A stretch of DNA of 64,000 bases from NCBI RefSeq assembly GCF_000495795.1, contig NZ_AWGD01000010.1, positions 62,001 through 126,000 on the forward strand, read 5' to 3'. The translations under genes were made by a program, and so were the position numbers. The notes below the pieces were generated by a model. The model worked only from the letters and a program-made list of their open reading frames with translations. It made no database searches and was not told where the DNA came from. Below are positions 42,101-51,983 of the stretch, piece after piece (the first letter of the stretch is position 1; every line of letters begins with the position of its first letter). Source of the stretch: Asticcacaulis sp. AC460. GTDB taxonomy: Bacteria > Pseudomonadota > Alphaproteobacteria > Caulobacterales > Caulobacteraceae.

Positions 42101-45100
42101 ATGGCTTTCACATCGGGGAACTCCCGTAATTTCAAACTGGCGCTGCTGGGCGCCACGCTGCTGACCGGCCTGTCGGGCCTCGGTGTATCCGCAGCCAACG
42201 CCCAGACCGCCGCCCCGGCCGGCGAAGACTCCGTCGTCGTCGTTACGGGCTACCGCGGCTCGCTGCAGAACTCGACGGCCGCCAAGAAGCGTGCGGTCGG
42301 TTTCGAAGACGCCATCTACGCCGAAGACATGGGCAAGTTCCCGGACACCAACCTGGCGGAATCGTTCAACCGCATCCCGGGCATCACTATCGCCCGCGAA
42401 ATCACCGGTGAAGGCACCACCATCGCCATCCGCGGCCTGGGCTCGTCCTTCACCCGCGTGCTGCTGAACGGCGCACCGGTGTCGGTGGCCTCGACCGGCG
42501 ACGTCAATACCAGCAACTCCAACCGCGAAGTCGACCTCGACATCTTCCCGCCGGAGCTGTTCACCCAACTGACCGTCACCAAGTCGCCCAGCGCCAGCCT
42601 GGTCGAAGGCGGCGCCACCGGCGCGGTCAATATGCGCCAGGCCCGTCCGTTCGACGTCAAGGGCGACAAGATCCAGTATTCCTTCTCGGGCATCAAGAAC
42701 AGCCTGGCCGACGACATGGGCTACAAGGGTTCGTTCCTCGTCTCCAAGAAGTGGGGCAATTTCGGCGTCCTGGCCGGTATCGCCCACCAGAAGACCCAGA
42801 TCTCGGTCGAGGGTTATGAATCGATCGGCTGGACCAATGCCAACCTGAACGCGGCCATGAACCCGGCTTCGAGCCGCAACAATACCGGCGGCGGCAACTG
42901 GACCATCCCGGCCACGGTTCCAGCGAATGCCGGCAACGGCCTGATCACCGGCACCACCATCGACCAGGCCCTCCTGCTCGCCAAAAACCCCGGCCTGACC
43001 ATCCAGCAGATCGACAACGGCCTGATTCCGCGCCTGTCGCGTCCGATGCACTATTACGGCACGCGCGAACGGACCTCGGCTGTCCTCAGCTTCGAATGGC
43101 GTCCGAACGAAGACATGCGCTTCTGGCTGGACACCATGGCCACGGAAAAGAAGAACGACCAGGAACGCACCGACATGAACCTGGTCGGCCGTAACGGCTC
43201 GGCCATTCCGCTGAACATGATGGTCGACCGCAGCGACTGCAGCAACGGCTGTATCGTCACCGAAGCGACCCTGGCCAATGCCCAGTTCTTCCTGGAATAC
43301 CGGCCGTTCGACGAAAAGAACACCTTCCAGTCGTTCAATCCCGGCTTCACCTGGCAGATCGCCGACGACCTGAAGTGGACGTTCGACGCCAACTACACCA
43401 AGGGCGAATTCCGCCGCGACTCGCCGACCTTCCTGGTCGTGACCCCGGCGTCGTCGGGCGTGACGGCGACCCTGAAGAACACCGACGGCCATCCGACGGT
43501 CACCGCCAATATCGACCTGAACGATCCGAAGAACTTCACCTGGAACGGCGGGCGCGTGAACCTGCAGTCGGAAGAACGCGAAACCCAGACCCGCGGCTTC
43601 CACACCGACCTGATGTGGGGTACGCCGGACTTCAATATCCGCTTCGGCTATGCCTATGACGACATGCAGCGCAAGATCACGCCGTATGACAATTCCCAGG
43701 CGTGGCAGAACGCGGCCTGCGGCAACAACCCCAGCCTCTTCCTGCCCGGTCCCAACTCGCAGCCGGCCTGTAAGGGCGAAGTCATCACCGACCGCACGGC
43801 CGCCCTGGCCGCCGGCTATCCGGCCTATCCCGGTTACGGCACCTTCTACACCGCCGGCGCCACCGGCACGGTCAATTACCGCGGCTCGCTGATCCCGCAA
43901 ACCGCCCTGGCCAGCTACATGATGCCCGGACCGTTCGGCTATGTGAACGTCGACTGGGACCGCTTCGCCAAGGATTCGAAGTATTATGAATTCCTGGCCA
44001 GTGCCCCGGCCGCCGGCGGCTCGAACATCAGCTCGCCGCGCTCCTTCATCAAGGAAAAGGTCGAAGGTGCCTACATCCAGGTGACCGGCGACCGTGACAT
44101 CTTTGGTCACCGCCTGCGCTACGACTTCGGTATCCGCGCCGTGACGACCGACCAGACCATTGCCGGACAGCTGTCCTTCGCCGATCCGCGCAATACCCCG
44201 GTCACAGGTCCCGCCCCGGCGGACGGCGGCCGTTATCCGGCGATCGTCAACTTCGTCTACACCACGGCCAAGTACAAGAACTACCTGCCGTCGGTGAACC
44301 TGGCCTTCAACGTGAAGGACAATCTGCTCGCCCGCTTCGCGATGTCGCAGACCATGACGCGTCCGAACCCCAGCAGCATGCTGCCGGGCCTGAGCTTCGG
44401 CAGCCCGTCGGCCGATATCGGCTCGGTCGGCAATCCGTCGCTGACGCCCTACCTGGCCGACAACCTGGACTTCGGCCTGGAATGGTACACCGGTGCGGAA
44501 GGCTATGTCTCCGTGACCGCCTTCAACAAGAAGGTCACCGGCTTTACCGCCAACCAGAACAACACCTATGCCTTCTCGTACCTGAACAACTACGGCGTCA
44601 ACTACGATACGCTGAACCCGACCCAGCAGCAGGCCCTGCGCACGCGCTGCGGCTGTACCGACCTGGCGACCATCAACAACCTCCCGATCATCCTGACCCA
44701 ACAGGTCAATGCTTCGGGTGAACTGACCATCGACGGCCTGGAATTCGCCTGGGTGCAGCCGCTGGATCAGTGGTTCGAGTCGCTGGATGGCTTCGGCTAC
44801 AGCGCCAACTACACCTCCATCAAGCAGAAGGGTACAGGCGCCGCGCCGGCCATCGCCCTGGGCGTGCCGGAAACGACCTGGAACTTCACGGCGTTCTACG
44901 AAAAGCACGGCTACTCCGTGCGCCTGTCGAACACCTATCGTGACGGTTCCCAGGCTTCAGGCGCCAACCAGAACGGCATCACCAACGCCGCCCTGTTCAA
45001 CGAAAGCTACGAGCAGTTGGACCTGTCGGCCAGCGTCAACCTGAAGGAAGCCTTCGGCCTGGGCGTCGACCTGGACCTGACCCTGGACGCGACCAACCTG

Positions 45101-45202
45101 ACCGACTCGACCCTGACGCAGAACTTCCAATATGACGGCGCGCCCATGTGGTACTACACCCCGGGCAAGACGGTCATGTTCGGTGTTCGCGGCCGGTTCT
45201 AA
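42101..45202 (+). CDS. TonB-dependent receptor, Caulobacter-type
   Basis: 1033 residues from the ATG at 42101 behind GGGAGAGG. It has a signal peptide ending AANAQTA and a TonB box near EDSVVVVTGYRGSLQ. The plug shows TNLAESFNRIPGITIARE and GEGTTIAIRGLGSSFTRVLLNG, typical of the long TonB-Caulobacter family that imports plant oligosaccharides. The barrel ends with the aromatic YYTPGKTVMFGVRGRF. The neighbours manD, GH67 and a FadR-type regulator point to glucuronoxylan oligosaccharides as ligand, an inference. It is followed by a strong terminator. Confidence 0.93.
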   Translation: MAFTSGNSRNFKLALLGATLLTGLSGLGVSAANAQTAAPAGEDSVVVVTGYRGSLQNSTAAKKRAVGFEDAIYAEDMGKFPDTNLAESFNRIPGITIAREITGEGTTIAIRGLGSSFTRVLLNGAPVSVASTGDVNTSNSNREVDLDIFPPELFTQLTVTKSPSASLVEGGATGAVNMRQARPFDVKGDKIQYSFSGIKNSLADDMGYKGSFLVSKKWGNFGVLAGIAHQKTQISVEGYESIGWTNANLNAAMNPASSRNNTGGGNWTIPATVPANAGNGLITGTTIDQALLLAKNPGLTIQQIDNGLIPRLSRPMHYYGTRERTSAVLSFEWRPNEDMRFWLDTMATEKKNDQERTDMNLVGRNGSAIPLNMMVDRSDCSNGCIVTEATLANAQFFLEYRPFDEKNTFQSFNPGFTWQIADDLKWTFDANYTKGEFRRDSPTFLVVTPASSGVTATLKNTDGHPTVTANIDLNDPKNFTWNGGRVNLQSEERETQTRGFHTDLMWGTPDFNIRFGYAYDDMQRKITPYDNSQAWQNAACGNNPSLFLPGPNSQPACKGEVITDRTAALAAGYPAYPGYGTFYTAGATGTVNYRGSLIPQTALASYMMPGPFGYVNVDWDRFAKDSKYYEFLASAPAAGGSNISSPRSFIKEKVEGAYIQVTGDRDIFGHRLRYDFGIRAVTTDQTIAGQLSFADPRNTPVTGPAPADGGRYPAIVNFVYTTAKYKNYLPSVNLAFNVKDNLLARFAMSQTMTRPNPSSMLPGLSFGSPSADIGSVGNPSLTPYLADNLDFGLEWYTGAEGYVSVTAFNKKVTGFTANQNNTYAFSYLNNYGVNYDTLNPTQQQALRTRCGCTDLATINNLPIILTQQVNASGELTIDGLEFAWVQPLDQWFESLDGFGYSANYTSIKQKGTGAAPAIALGVPETTWNFTAFYEKHGYSVRLSNTYRDGSQASGANQNGITNAALFNESYEQLDLSASVNLKEAFGLGVDLDLTLDATNLTDSTLTQNFQYDGAPMWYYTPGKTVMFGVRGRF

Positions 45203-45244
45203 AAAACAGCTGTAAAAAGTGTAACCTGGTCTTCCCTGAGCAAC

Positions 45245-45275
45245 GGCCAGCCTTCCATGGCTGGCCGATTTTTTC
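45245..45275 (+). terminator. Rho-independent terminator of the TonB receptor gene
   Basis: GGCCAGCC-TTCCAT-GGCTGGCC hairpin (45245-45266) followed by GATTTTTTCG, 43 bases after the stop codon. Confidence 0.88.
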
Positions 45276-45293
45276 GTTGAAAGCGAAGGTGAT

Positions 45294-45308
45294 AAAGGTC
45301 ATACCTTT
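45294..45308. promoter_or_regulatory. FadR-type operator AAAGGT-CAT-ACCTTT before the regulator gene
   Basis: A perfect inverted repeat 25 bases before the ATG at 45333, sharing GGTC-N-TACC with the manD site. This position suggests negative autoregulation. Confidence 0.68.
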
Positions 45309-45332
45309 TTAAGAATCACCGTTACAGCGCCG

Positions 45333-46091
45333 ATGTCCGAAACCAAGAAACTCTATCGTCAAATCGCCGATTCCATAGCTGCCGAAATCGAGTCCGGACG
45401 TTACAAGCCCGGCGACCGGCTTCCGACCGAGCGTGACCTGGCGGTTCAGTTCGGCGTCTCGCGCCCCACCCTGCGTGAAGCTTTGATCGCCCTGGAAATC
45501 CTGGGCATGATCGAGGCCAAACACGGCCACGGCATTCTGGTCGTCGAAAACAAGGGCAAGGCCGCGCCAATCAGCGACTCCGAAATCGGCGCCTTTGAGC
45601 TGATCGAGGCCCGGCGGCTGTTCGAGGGCGAGGTCGCGGCCATGGCGGCGACCCTGGTCCATGATGATCAGATCGAGGAACTGGAGCGTCTGGTCCGGTC
45701 GATGGACGACCCCGACCCGGCCAAGGCCGAGGCCGCCGACCGCGAATTCCACATCAGCATCGCCAACATCACCGGCAATGGCGCCATGGTCGCCTGTGTC
45801 GAGAACCTGTGGGACTGGCGTTACCGCTCTCCCCTGGCCAAGACCATCCTGGCCCGGGCGGCGGATCTGGGCATGAAGCAGCGCATCGACGAACATACCG
45901 GCATCATGAATGCCTTGAAGGCGCGTTCGGCGGTCCAGGCGCGTCAGGCCATGCATGACCATATGGACCGGGTGATTGAGCACCTGCTGAACGCCACCGA
46001 GGTTCTGGCGGTCGAGAATGCGAAGCAAGCCAGCCACGAGCGCCGCAAAGCGATGAGCCACCGTTTCAAGGCCCTGTCGACCGGCGGGTAA
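45333..46091 (+). CDS. GntR/FadR-family regulator, probably of hexuronate use
   Basis: 252 residues. Winged HTH: YRQIADSIAAEIESGRYKPG, RLPTERDLAVQFGVSRPTLREAL and GMIEAKHGHGILV. The C-terminal FCD domain has metal-ligand-type residues in EFHISIANITGN and in DEHTGIMNAL...HMDRVIEH. It resembles UxuR/ExuR-type regulators. Placement beside the TonB receptor and manD, and matching operators before manD and itself, support a role in glucuronate catabolism. No Shine-Dalgarno sequence is evident, so translation may be from a short leader. Confidence 0.88.
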   Translation: MSETKKLYRQIADSIAAEIESGRYKPGDRLPTERDLAVQFGVSRPTLREALIALEILGMIEAKHGHGILVVENKGKAAPISDSEIGAFELIEARRLFEGEVAAMAATLVHDDQIEELERLVRSMDDPDPAKAEAADREFHISIANITGNGAMVACVENLWDWRYRSPLAKTILARAADLGMKQRIDEHTGIMNALKARSAVQARQAMHDHMDRVIEHLLNATEVLAVENAKQASHERRKAMSHRFKALSTGG

Positions 46092-46112
46092 TTGCTACTT
46101 GTGTCAGACCGC

Positions 46113-47084
46113 TCAGGGCACCAGGATCGTGGCGCCCGTCGTTTGCCGTCCTTCCAGAGCCTCATGCGCCGCGCGGGCGTCCTTCAGGTCGAAGCGCTGG
46201 CGGATATCGACCGTGATGATGCCGCTCTCGATCAGCTCGAACAGTTCCGCTGCCGCTGCCAGCAAGGTCTCACGATCGGGGTTATAGGCCCACAAACTCG
46301 GCCGGGTCATGAACAGCGAGCCCTTGGCATTCAGGATACCGATGTCAAACGGCGGGATCGGCCCGGACGACTGGCCGAACGACACGAACATTCCCAGCGG
46401 CCGCAACACATCCAGCGAGCCCGGAAACGTATCCGTGCCGACGGAATCATAAACGACATCGACCTTGCGGCCGTGGTTTAGTTCCACGGCCCGCGCCACG
46501 AAATCCTCATCGCGGTAGTTGATGACGTGGTCGTAGCCGTGCTTCAGCGCCAGTTCGACCTTCTCTGCCGAACCGGCCGTCCCGATCACCGTGGCGCGCA
46601 GATGCTTGGCCCACTGCCCGAAGATCAGCCCGACCCCGCCGGCAGCGGCATGGAACAGCACCGTATGTTCGGCCGACACCTTGAAGGTCCGCCGCAGCAG
46701 GTATTGCGCCGTCAGGCCTTTCAGCATGACCGCGGCGGCGGTTTCGTCGCTGATGCCGTCGGGCAGGGGGATCAGCTTGTCGGCCTTGACCAGCCGCGCC
46801 TGCGCATAGGTGCCGGGGCCGTCGAGATAGGCGACCCGGTCGCCGACCGCCACCTCGGTCACGCCATCGCCGATGGCCTCGACCACGCCGGCGGCTTCAT
46901 TGCCGGGGATCAGGGGCAGGGCGGCCTTGTACAGGCCGCTGCGGAAATAGGTGTCGATGAAGTTGACGCCGATGGCGGTGTGACGCACCCGCGCCTGGCC
47001 CGGACCCGGCTGACCAACCTCGATGTCTTCGAGCGCCATGACCTCCGGCCCGCCGGTAGTGTGTACCCGTATCGCCTTGACCAT
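46113..47084 (-). CDS. NADPH:quinone reductase (zinc-independent MDR family)
   Basis: 323 residues, started at the second of two adjacent ATGs (47084) because GGAGG then has a 6-base spacing. The MDR fold shows GVNFIDTYFRSGLY, PGNEAAGVVEAIGDGV and the NADPH site AAAGGVGLIFGQWAKHL, as in the QOR group. It reduces quinones or other electrophiles with NADPH. Downstream of a nucleoside hydrolase and rutA on the same strand, it may be cotranscribed with the pyrimidine genes. A role in the pathway is not established. Confidence 0.9.
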   Translation of the reverse strand: MVKAIRVHTTGGPEVMALEDIEVGQPGPGQARVRHTAIGVNFIDTYFRSGLYKAALPLIPGNEAAGVVEAIGDGVTEVAVGDRVAYLDGPGTYAQARLVKADKLIPLPDGISDETAAAVMLKGLTAQYLLRRTFKVSAEHTVLFHAAAGGVGLIFGQWAKHLRATVIGTAGSAEKVELALKHGYDHVINYRDEDFVARAVELNHGRKVDVVYDSVGTDTFPGSLDVLRPLGMFVSFGQSSGPIPPFDIGILNAKGSLFMTRPSLWAYNPDRETLLAAAAELFELIESGIITVDIRQRFDLKDARAAHEALEGRQTTGATILVP

Positions 47085-47106
47085 CATGAACCTCCGTCAG
47101 AGGTCC

Positions 47107-48042
47107 TTAAGGTAGGCGCCGCAGCCGCTCAAACAAGAGGTCGTAGAAGCCCACGGCCTCGGCATCGTGGATGAAGTTGACATTGGCGGGGCGGTCGGTG
47201 GCCTTGAACCAATCGACCACGGTCATGCCTAAGGTCAGTGGGCTCTGGGTTTCGACCGAGACATTGACCGCACGGCCGGTGAACAGTTCCGGTTTCAACA
47301 GATAAGCGATGGTGCACGGGTCGTGCAGCGGCGCCCCTGCCCAGCCATATTTTTTGATGTCGAAGCGTTCGGAGGCTTTGAGCATGATCGCCGCCTTCGG
47401 TCCGGTGACATTGCCCATATCGCGCAACACCTGCAGCCGGTCCTGGGTCGACAGCACCTTGTGCGTGGCGTCCAGCGGCAAAAGCGTCAGGGGCGCACCG
47501 CTGTTGAGCACCATATCGACGGCATCCGGATCGACATAGGCGTTGAACTCGGCGGTCGGGGTGACATTGCCCAGTTCGCGCCAGGCACCCAGCATCATGA
47601 CCACTTCGCGAACCCGGGAAGCGATGTCCGGCGCCTGCTGGAACGCCCGGCCGAGGTCGGTCAGCGGCCCGAGCGTGACCACCGTGACGTCATCGATTGC
47701 GCGCAATGTTTCGACGATAAAGTCGACGCCGGACTGCGCTTCGACCGGATAGGTCGGATCGGGCAGGTCGGGACCGTCCAGCCCGGTTTCGCCATGGACA
47801 TGTTCGGCCGTGACCAGGGTTTGCCGCAACGGCCGATCGGAACCGGCAAACAGCTTGACATCGGTCCGGCCCGACAGTTCCAGGATCTTGCGGGCATTGT
47901 TCAGCGTGTGGCGCAGCGGCGCATTGCCGGCGACCGCCACGACGCCCAGGATATCGAGCTCCTCCGGCGAGGCCAGGGCCAGCAGCAGCGCCAGGGCATC
48001 GTCCTGGCCCGGATCGGTATCGATGATGATCTTACGCGGCAT
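47107..48042 (-). CDS. Inosine-uridine-preferring nucleoside hydrolase
   Basis: 311 residues. The calcium-binding cluster [11 protein letters not shown] at 8-18 supplies D10, D14 and D15, and the later motif [10 protein letters not shown] provides the other Asp. It splits ribonucleosides into base and ribose. It overlaps the end of rutA by 11 bases, so it feeds uracil into the Rut pathway; the ribokinase at 52217 could use the ribose. Length and motifs are normal for the family. Confidence 0.93.
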   Translation of the reverse strand: MPRKIIIDTDPGQDDALALLLALASPEELDILGVVAVAGNAPLRHTLNNARKILELSGRTDVKLFAGSDRPLRQTLVTAEHVHGETGLDGPDLPDPTYPVEAQSGVDFIVETLRAIDDVTVVTLGPLTDLGRAFQQAPDIASRVREVVMMLGAWRELGNVTPTAEFNAYVDPDAVDMVLNSGAPLTLLPLDATHKVLSTQDRLQVLRDMGNVTGPKAAIMLKASERFDIKKYGWAGAPLHDPCTIAYLLKPELFTGRAVNVSVETQSPLTLGMTVVDWFKATDRPANVNFIHDAEAVGFYDLLFERLRRLP

Positions 48043-49111
48043 CGACTTTCAGGTGCTGGCGGGTTTTCATCAACGGCTGGATCTTGGTGCCGAAGTCGTC
48101 CATGCCCTTGACGAAATCATCGAAGGTCAACAGCACGCCGCCGGTGCCCGGAACCTCGGCCATCTCATCCAGCATGGCCGCGACCTTGGCGTAGGAGCCG
48201 ACCAGCGTGCCCATATTGATGTTCACCGCCGACACGGTGTCGGACAGCTGCACCGTATTGGTGGTCTTGTTGACGGCATTGGGCGCCGACTGCGCTTTCA
48301 GCCACTTGACCGCGTCCTCATCGACCCCGTCGCGATAGGACTGCCACTTGGCCTCGGCCGCGGCGTCGGTCTCGTCGGCAATGACCATCATCAGCACAAA
48401 AGTCGAGACATCGCGACCGGTCTTGTCGGTGGCGGCTTTCAGGCGGACATTGTTCTTCTCGAACGCCTTGGGCGTATTGACCCCGACGCCGAGACAGAAG
48501 GCGTAGTCGGCATATTGCGCCGAAAAGGCCAGGCCTTCGTCGGACGACCCGGCACAGATGATCTTGGGCGCCACCGCCGGCTTCGGGCTGACCTTGCAGT
48601 CGGTCATCTCGAAATACTGGCCCTTGAAATCCGACACGCCGGTGTCGAACAGGTCGCGCAGGATCTGGGCGTATTCGCTCAGCATGTCGTAGCGCTTGAG
48701 GTAGTGCTGCTCGCCCGGCCACAGCCCCATCTGATCGTACTCGGCCTTTTGCCAGCCGGTGACCAGGTTGATGCCGAACCGTCCGGGCGCGATCGAATCG
48801 ATGGTCGAGGCCATCCGCGCCACGATCGCCGGCGGCAGGGTCAGGGTCGCCGAGGTGGCAAAGATCTTGATCTTCGACGTCACCGCCGCCAGCCCGGCCA
48901 TCAGGGTGAAGCTTTCGAGATTGTGCTCCCAGAACTCGGTCTTGCCGCCGAACCCGCGCAGCTTGATCATGCTGAGCGCGAAGTCGAGGCCATAGCTCTC
49001 GGCCTTCTGCACGATGGTCTTGTTCAGCTCGAAGCTGGGCATGTACTGCGGCGCGTTCTCGGAGATGAGCCAGCCATTGTTGCCGATGGGGATGAAGACG
49101 CCGATTTCCAT
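48032..49111 (-). CDS. rutA: Pyrimidine monooxygenase RutA
   Basis: 359 residues of the flavin-dependent luciferase-like fold. [41 protein letters not shown]-type sequence and [20 protein letters not shown] are highly characteristic of RutA. It opens the uracil or thymine ring between N3 and C4 using FMNH2 and O2, giving ureidoacrylate. A flavin reductase (RutF) is needed and is not seen in the window. The gene follows rutD by two bases. Confidence 0.95.
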   Translation of the reverse strand: MEIGVFIPIGNNGWLISENAPQYMPSFELNKTIVQKAESYGLDFALSMIKLRGFGGKTEFWEHNLESFTLMAGLAAVTSKIKIFATSATLTLPPAIVARMASTIDSIAPGRFGINLVTGWQKAEYDQMGLWPGEQHYLKRYDMLSEYAQILRDLFDTGVSDFKGQYFEMTDCKVSPKPAVAPKIICAGSSDEGLAFSAQYADYAFCLGVGVNTPKAFEKNNVRLKAATDKTGRDVSTFVLMMVIADETDAAAEAKWQSYRDGVDEDAVKWLKAQSAPNAVNKTTNTVQLSDTVSAVNINMGTLVGSYAKVAAMLDEMAEVPGTGGVLLTFDDFVKGMDDFGTKIQPLMKTRQHLKVDAA

Positions 49112-49113
49112 GG

Positions 49114-49950
49114 TTAGCCCTGGTCCTGTTGCGAAACGACTTTGAGAAATTCTGTCAGGTATCCGTTAAAATCTTCCGGCACGGTGACGTTGCAGGCATG
49201 CCCGCCCCACGGCAGTCCGACGAACTGCGAATCCGGCAACCCGTCCGACAACGCCACCGACGACCGCACCGGCACCAGCATGTCGTCCAAAGCGGCGATG
49301 ACCAGGGTCGGCGTCTGTATCTCTTCCAGTTTTTGCGAAATGTCGAACTCGGCCAAGGCGCGGATGCGGGCGCGCAAGGTCGCCTCGCTCTGGAACCCCG
49401 CTGCATGGTGGGCGGCCTGCGCATCCAGTTCGTCGAGATGGGCCGAAATCCATTCCGCCGGAAACAGGAAGATCGGCTGGGCGCGCAGATAGGCTTCCGG
49501 CCCGCCGGCCTCGTAAATGCCCAGACGGATATCGAAACAGCGCTTGAAATGGCGGTCGGCCTTGGCCCAGCCGTTGACGACGGTCAGCGATTTGACGACC
49601 TGGGGCCGGTCCAGCGCCAGCTGCAGCCCGGCAATCCCCCCGGCGGCGTGGCCGACGACGTGAGCGCTGTCCAGATCCAGCCCGGTGATGATGCGGTACA
49701 GGTCGTCGGCCAAGTCAGCAGCGCTGTAGTCGTCCCCGATGTCGCGCGCGCTCTCGCCCGTGCCGCGGTGGTCGTACAGGACGACTTGATAGCCTGACAG
49801 CGCCGAGAGTTGCGGCCGCCAGTAGGCGCCCAAACCGCCCAGGCCCGCCGACATGATCACCGGTTCGCCCGAGCCATAGACCGTCACTGCCAGCCCGTTG
49901 ATGAACTGGAATTCGCCGTCTGAAACAGGGGCCAACTCAGCGACCGACAT
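49114..49950 (-). CDS. rutD: RutD alpha/beta hydrolase
   Basis: 278 residues from the ATG at 49950. Alpha/beta-hydrolase features are the oxyanion strand [14 protein letters not shown], the nucleophile-elbow region [16 protein letters not shown], and the terminal His in [15 protein letters not shown]. As in known RutD, the elbow is GHAAGG, with Ala in place of the usual Ser. RutD helps turn aminoacrylate or carbamate into malonic semialdehyde. It overlaps rutC by 14 bases. Confidence 0.92.
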   Translation of the reverse strand: MSVAELAPVSDGEFQFINGLAVTVYGSGEPVIMSAGLGGLGAYWRPQLSALSGYQVVLYDHRGTGESARDIGDDYSAADLADDLYRIITGLDLDSAHVVGHAAGGIAGLQLALDRPQVVKSLTVVNGWAKADRHFKRCFDIRLGIYEAGGPEAYLRAQPIFLFPAEWISAHLDELDAQAAHHAAGFQSEATLRARIRALAEFDISQKLEEIQTPTLVIAALDDMLVPVRSSVALSDGLPDSQFVGLPWGGHACNVTVPEDFNGYLTEFLKVVSQQDQG

Positions 49951-50323
49951 GGGCGACGGAGGCGATTTCGACCACCAGGCCGGGCTTGACCAGACCGCAT
50001 TGGATACAGAAACGCGCCGGCTTCTCGCCCGGGAAATACTCAGCATAGACCGCGTTCATGGCGGCATAGTGCGCCCAGTCGGTCAGGAAGATGTGGTTGA
50101 AGGTGACGTCGTCCATGGTGCCGCCGCCGGCCTCGACCACCTTCTTGATCGTTTCGAGGATATGGCGGGTCTGGGCCGAAGCATCGTCCGGGGCATGGAT
50201 CGACCCATCCGGATCGATCGCCAGGGTGCCGGAAACATAGACCACACCGTCGGCCTTGGTGCCGGATGAATAAGGCGCCAACGGCTTGGGGAAGCCCGGC
50301 GGATTGATGGATGTCTTGGGCAT
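49937..50323 (-). CDS. rutC: RutC, RidA-family protein
   Basis: 128 residues of the YjgF/RidA family: [22 protein letters not shown] at the start, and the key Arg in [20 protein letters not shown]. RutC is involved in 3-aminoacrylate breakdown in the Rut pathway. It is encoded between rutB and rutD in the operon, after a hairpin repeat that fills most of the rutB-rutC gap. Confidence 0.94.
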   Translation of the reverse strand: MPKTSINPPGFPKPLAPYSSGTKADGVVYVSGTLAIDPDGSIHAPDDASAQTRHILETIKKVVEAGGGTMDDVTFNHIFLTDWAHYAAMNAVYAEYFPGEKPARFCIQCGLVKPGLVVEIASVAHVGR

Positions 50324-50338
50324 GGGAACCTCCTACGT

Positions 50339-50476
50339 GACTGTTTGTAAATGGGTGATGCTGGCCTGCAAAGCGCCGCTTTCTGTGCTTCCGGTGCTCA
50401 CGTACTGAAGTACGCTCCGCTCCGGTTCTCGAAATCAGCCCTTTTCGGCTCAGCCTGACCCATTTCCATAACAGTC
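50339..50476. repeat. 138-bp hairpin repeat between rutB and rutC (family 2, copy A)
   Basis: Terminal arms GACTGTTTGTAAATGGGT and its near-complement at 50458-50476. The core is rich in CGCTCCGCTCCGG-type sequence with a GTACT-GA-AGTAC palindrome. A copy in inverse orientation lies at 60041-60180. The cores match closely while the arms differ but stay self-complementary. Confidence 0.85.
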
Positions 50477-50477
50477 A

Positions 50478-51164
50478 CTATGTGATGGCGTTGACGAAAT
50501 CATCGACCGTGGCGACCCAGCCGAAGAAGGTTTCGATGTTGTAGACCGTCGCCTGCTGGATGAAGGCCGGCCCCAGCTGGTGCGTGGCGTCTTCCAGCAT
50601 GACGCCGAAATATTCGAGATGGAAGCCGTCGCGCAGGGTGCTTTCGACGCAGACATTGGTGGCGATGCCGACGAAGATCAGGTTGCGGATGCCACGCGAC
50701 CGCAGGATGCTGTCGAGCTGCGAGTTAAAGAAAGCGGAATAGCGCGTCTTGGCGACCTTGATGTCGCCGGGCTGGGGCTGGAGGTCGTCGATGATGTCAT
50801 AGTCCCAGCCGCCGCGCGCCAGCAGCTTACCCTGGAGATTGGGGTTGCGGCGCATGGTTTTCAGGGCGTTGGATTTGTGCCAGTTGGGCGAGAGCGGCGT
50901 GCCGGCCTCGACATAGTCGGGGTCCCAGCCGTTTTGCAAATAGACGACCTGGATGCCGGCTTCACGGGCGGCCGTAAGCGTGCGTTTGATATTGGCGATG
51001 GTCGATTGCGCGCCGGAAATATCGAAGCCCGCCAGATCGACATAACCGCCCAGCGAGGCATAGGCGTTTTGCATGTCGATGACGATGACGGCGGTCTCAA
51101 GCGCCTTGAGCGAGAGCGCTTCCGGCCGTGCGGGCAGGTCGAACGGGGCCGTTTCTGCACTCAT
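50478..51164 (-). CDS. rutB: Ureidoacrylate amidohydrolase RutB
   Basis: 228 residues of the isochorismatase-like cysteine hydrolase fold. The catalytic Asp is in [10 protein letters not shown], the Lys in [15 protein letters not shown] and the Cys in [16 protein letters not shown]. It hydrolyses (Z)-3-ureidoacrylate to 3-aminoacrylate, CO2 and ammonia. It is the first gene after rutR, with the hairpin repeat between it and rutC. Confidence 0.95.
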   Translation of the reverse strand: MSAETAPFDLPARPEALSLKALETAVIVIDMQNAYASLGGYVDLAGFDISGAQSTIANIKRTLTAAREAGIQVVYLQNGWDPDYVEAGTPLSPNWHKSNALKTMRRNPNLQGKLLARGGWDYDIIDDLQPQPGDIKVAKTRYSAFFNSQLDSILRSRGIRNLIFVGIATNVCVESTLRDGFHLEYFGVMLEDATHQLGPAFIQQATVYNIETFFGWVATVDDFVNAIT

Positions 51165-51199
51165 GAAACCCTTGCTCCTTATCGGCTGGAGGCTTCCAG

Positions 51200-51217
51200 T
51201 CTGATCAGCTAATCAGA
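51200..51217. promoter_or_regulatory. Candidate RutR operator upstream of rutB
   Basis: Inverted repeat TCTGAT-CAGCTA-ATCAGA; its core TGATCAGCTAATCA is palindromic but for one base pair. It lies 36 bases before the rutB start and downstream of rutR. It is not the E. coli RutR consensus, so the match to this regulator is by position only. Confidence 0.5.
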
Positions 51218-51262
51218 GAATTTCGGCCATGGCAAGCGCGTTTTTCTGGCAGTGCAGCAGGC

Positions 51263-51880
51263 TCAAATCGCCAAGCCGCGCAGGATGATTTCGGAAATCG
51301 ATTCCTCCGCGGCTTCGAAATGCGCCTTGGTCAGTTTCGGCACGTCCATAATCACCCGGATCTGGGCGCCGAAATCTGCATAGTGCTGGGTCGCGCTCCA
51401 GATCAAAAACACCAGATGGTACGGATCGACCGCGCGGATCTTGCCCGCCGCCACCCAGCCTTCGATGGCTTCGGAAAACAGGCGGACATTGTCGCGCACC
51501 CGGGTCTTGAGCATCGTCTTCAGTACCGCTGCGCCCTGCAGAACTTCGTTGGCGAAGACCCGCGACGATTCCGGGAACTGCCGCGACAGCTCCATCTTCC
51601 GGCCGATATAGCGCCGCAGCTCTTCCTGGGGCTCACCCGCCGGATCGAGGTCGCCGATCAGGTCCAGCCACAGGCTCAGCGTCTGGTCCAGCACGGCGGC
51701 GTACAGGTCGGCCTTGGTCTTGAAATAGTTGTGCAGGTTGGGTTGCGACATGCCGGCGCGTTCGGCCACCTTGTCGATGGTGGCGCCATGGTAGCCATAG
51801 GCCGCGAAGACATGCTGGGCGGCGTCCAGGATCTTGGCCGTATTACGCTGTTTCAGCCGTGACTGTGGCGGTTTCCCCAT
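51263..51880 (-). CDS. rutR: RutR-type TetR-family regulator
   Basis: 205 residues. N-terminal HTH: NTAKILDAAQHVFAAYGYHG, then TIDKVAERAGMSQPNLHNYF. The ligand domain ends with FLIWSATQHYADFGAQI, a hallmark of RutR, where Trp and nearby residues bind uracil. It should derepress the rut genes when uracil is present. It lies in the same direction as rutB, not divergent as in E. coli. Confidence 0.9.
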   Translation of the reverse strand: MGKPPQSRLKQRNTAKILDAAQHVFAAYGYHGATIDKVAERAGMSQPNLHNYFKTKADLYAAVLDQTLSLWLDLIGDLDPAGEPQEELRRYIGRKMELSRQFPESSRVFANEVLQGAAVLKTMLKTRVRDNVRLFSEAIEGWVAAGKIRAVDPYHLVFLIWSATQHYADFGAQIRVIMDVPKLTKAHFEAAEESISEIILRGLAI

Positions 51881-51983
51881 GGCGCCCTAGCCTAAGCCTT
51901 TTGTTCAAAAAATTGAAGCCGTAATCAGAAAAGGCTGGCAAACTTTTGTTTTCATGTAAATTTGCGGCAAACGGTTCTTTCTT

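Noticed and set aside
42053-44908. 951-residue minus-strand frame opposite the TonB receptor
   Set aside because: The receptor on the plus strand has a signal peptide, plug and barrel motifs and a strong ribosome binding site; the antisense frame is low-complexity.
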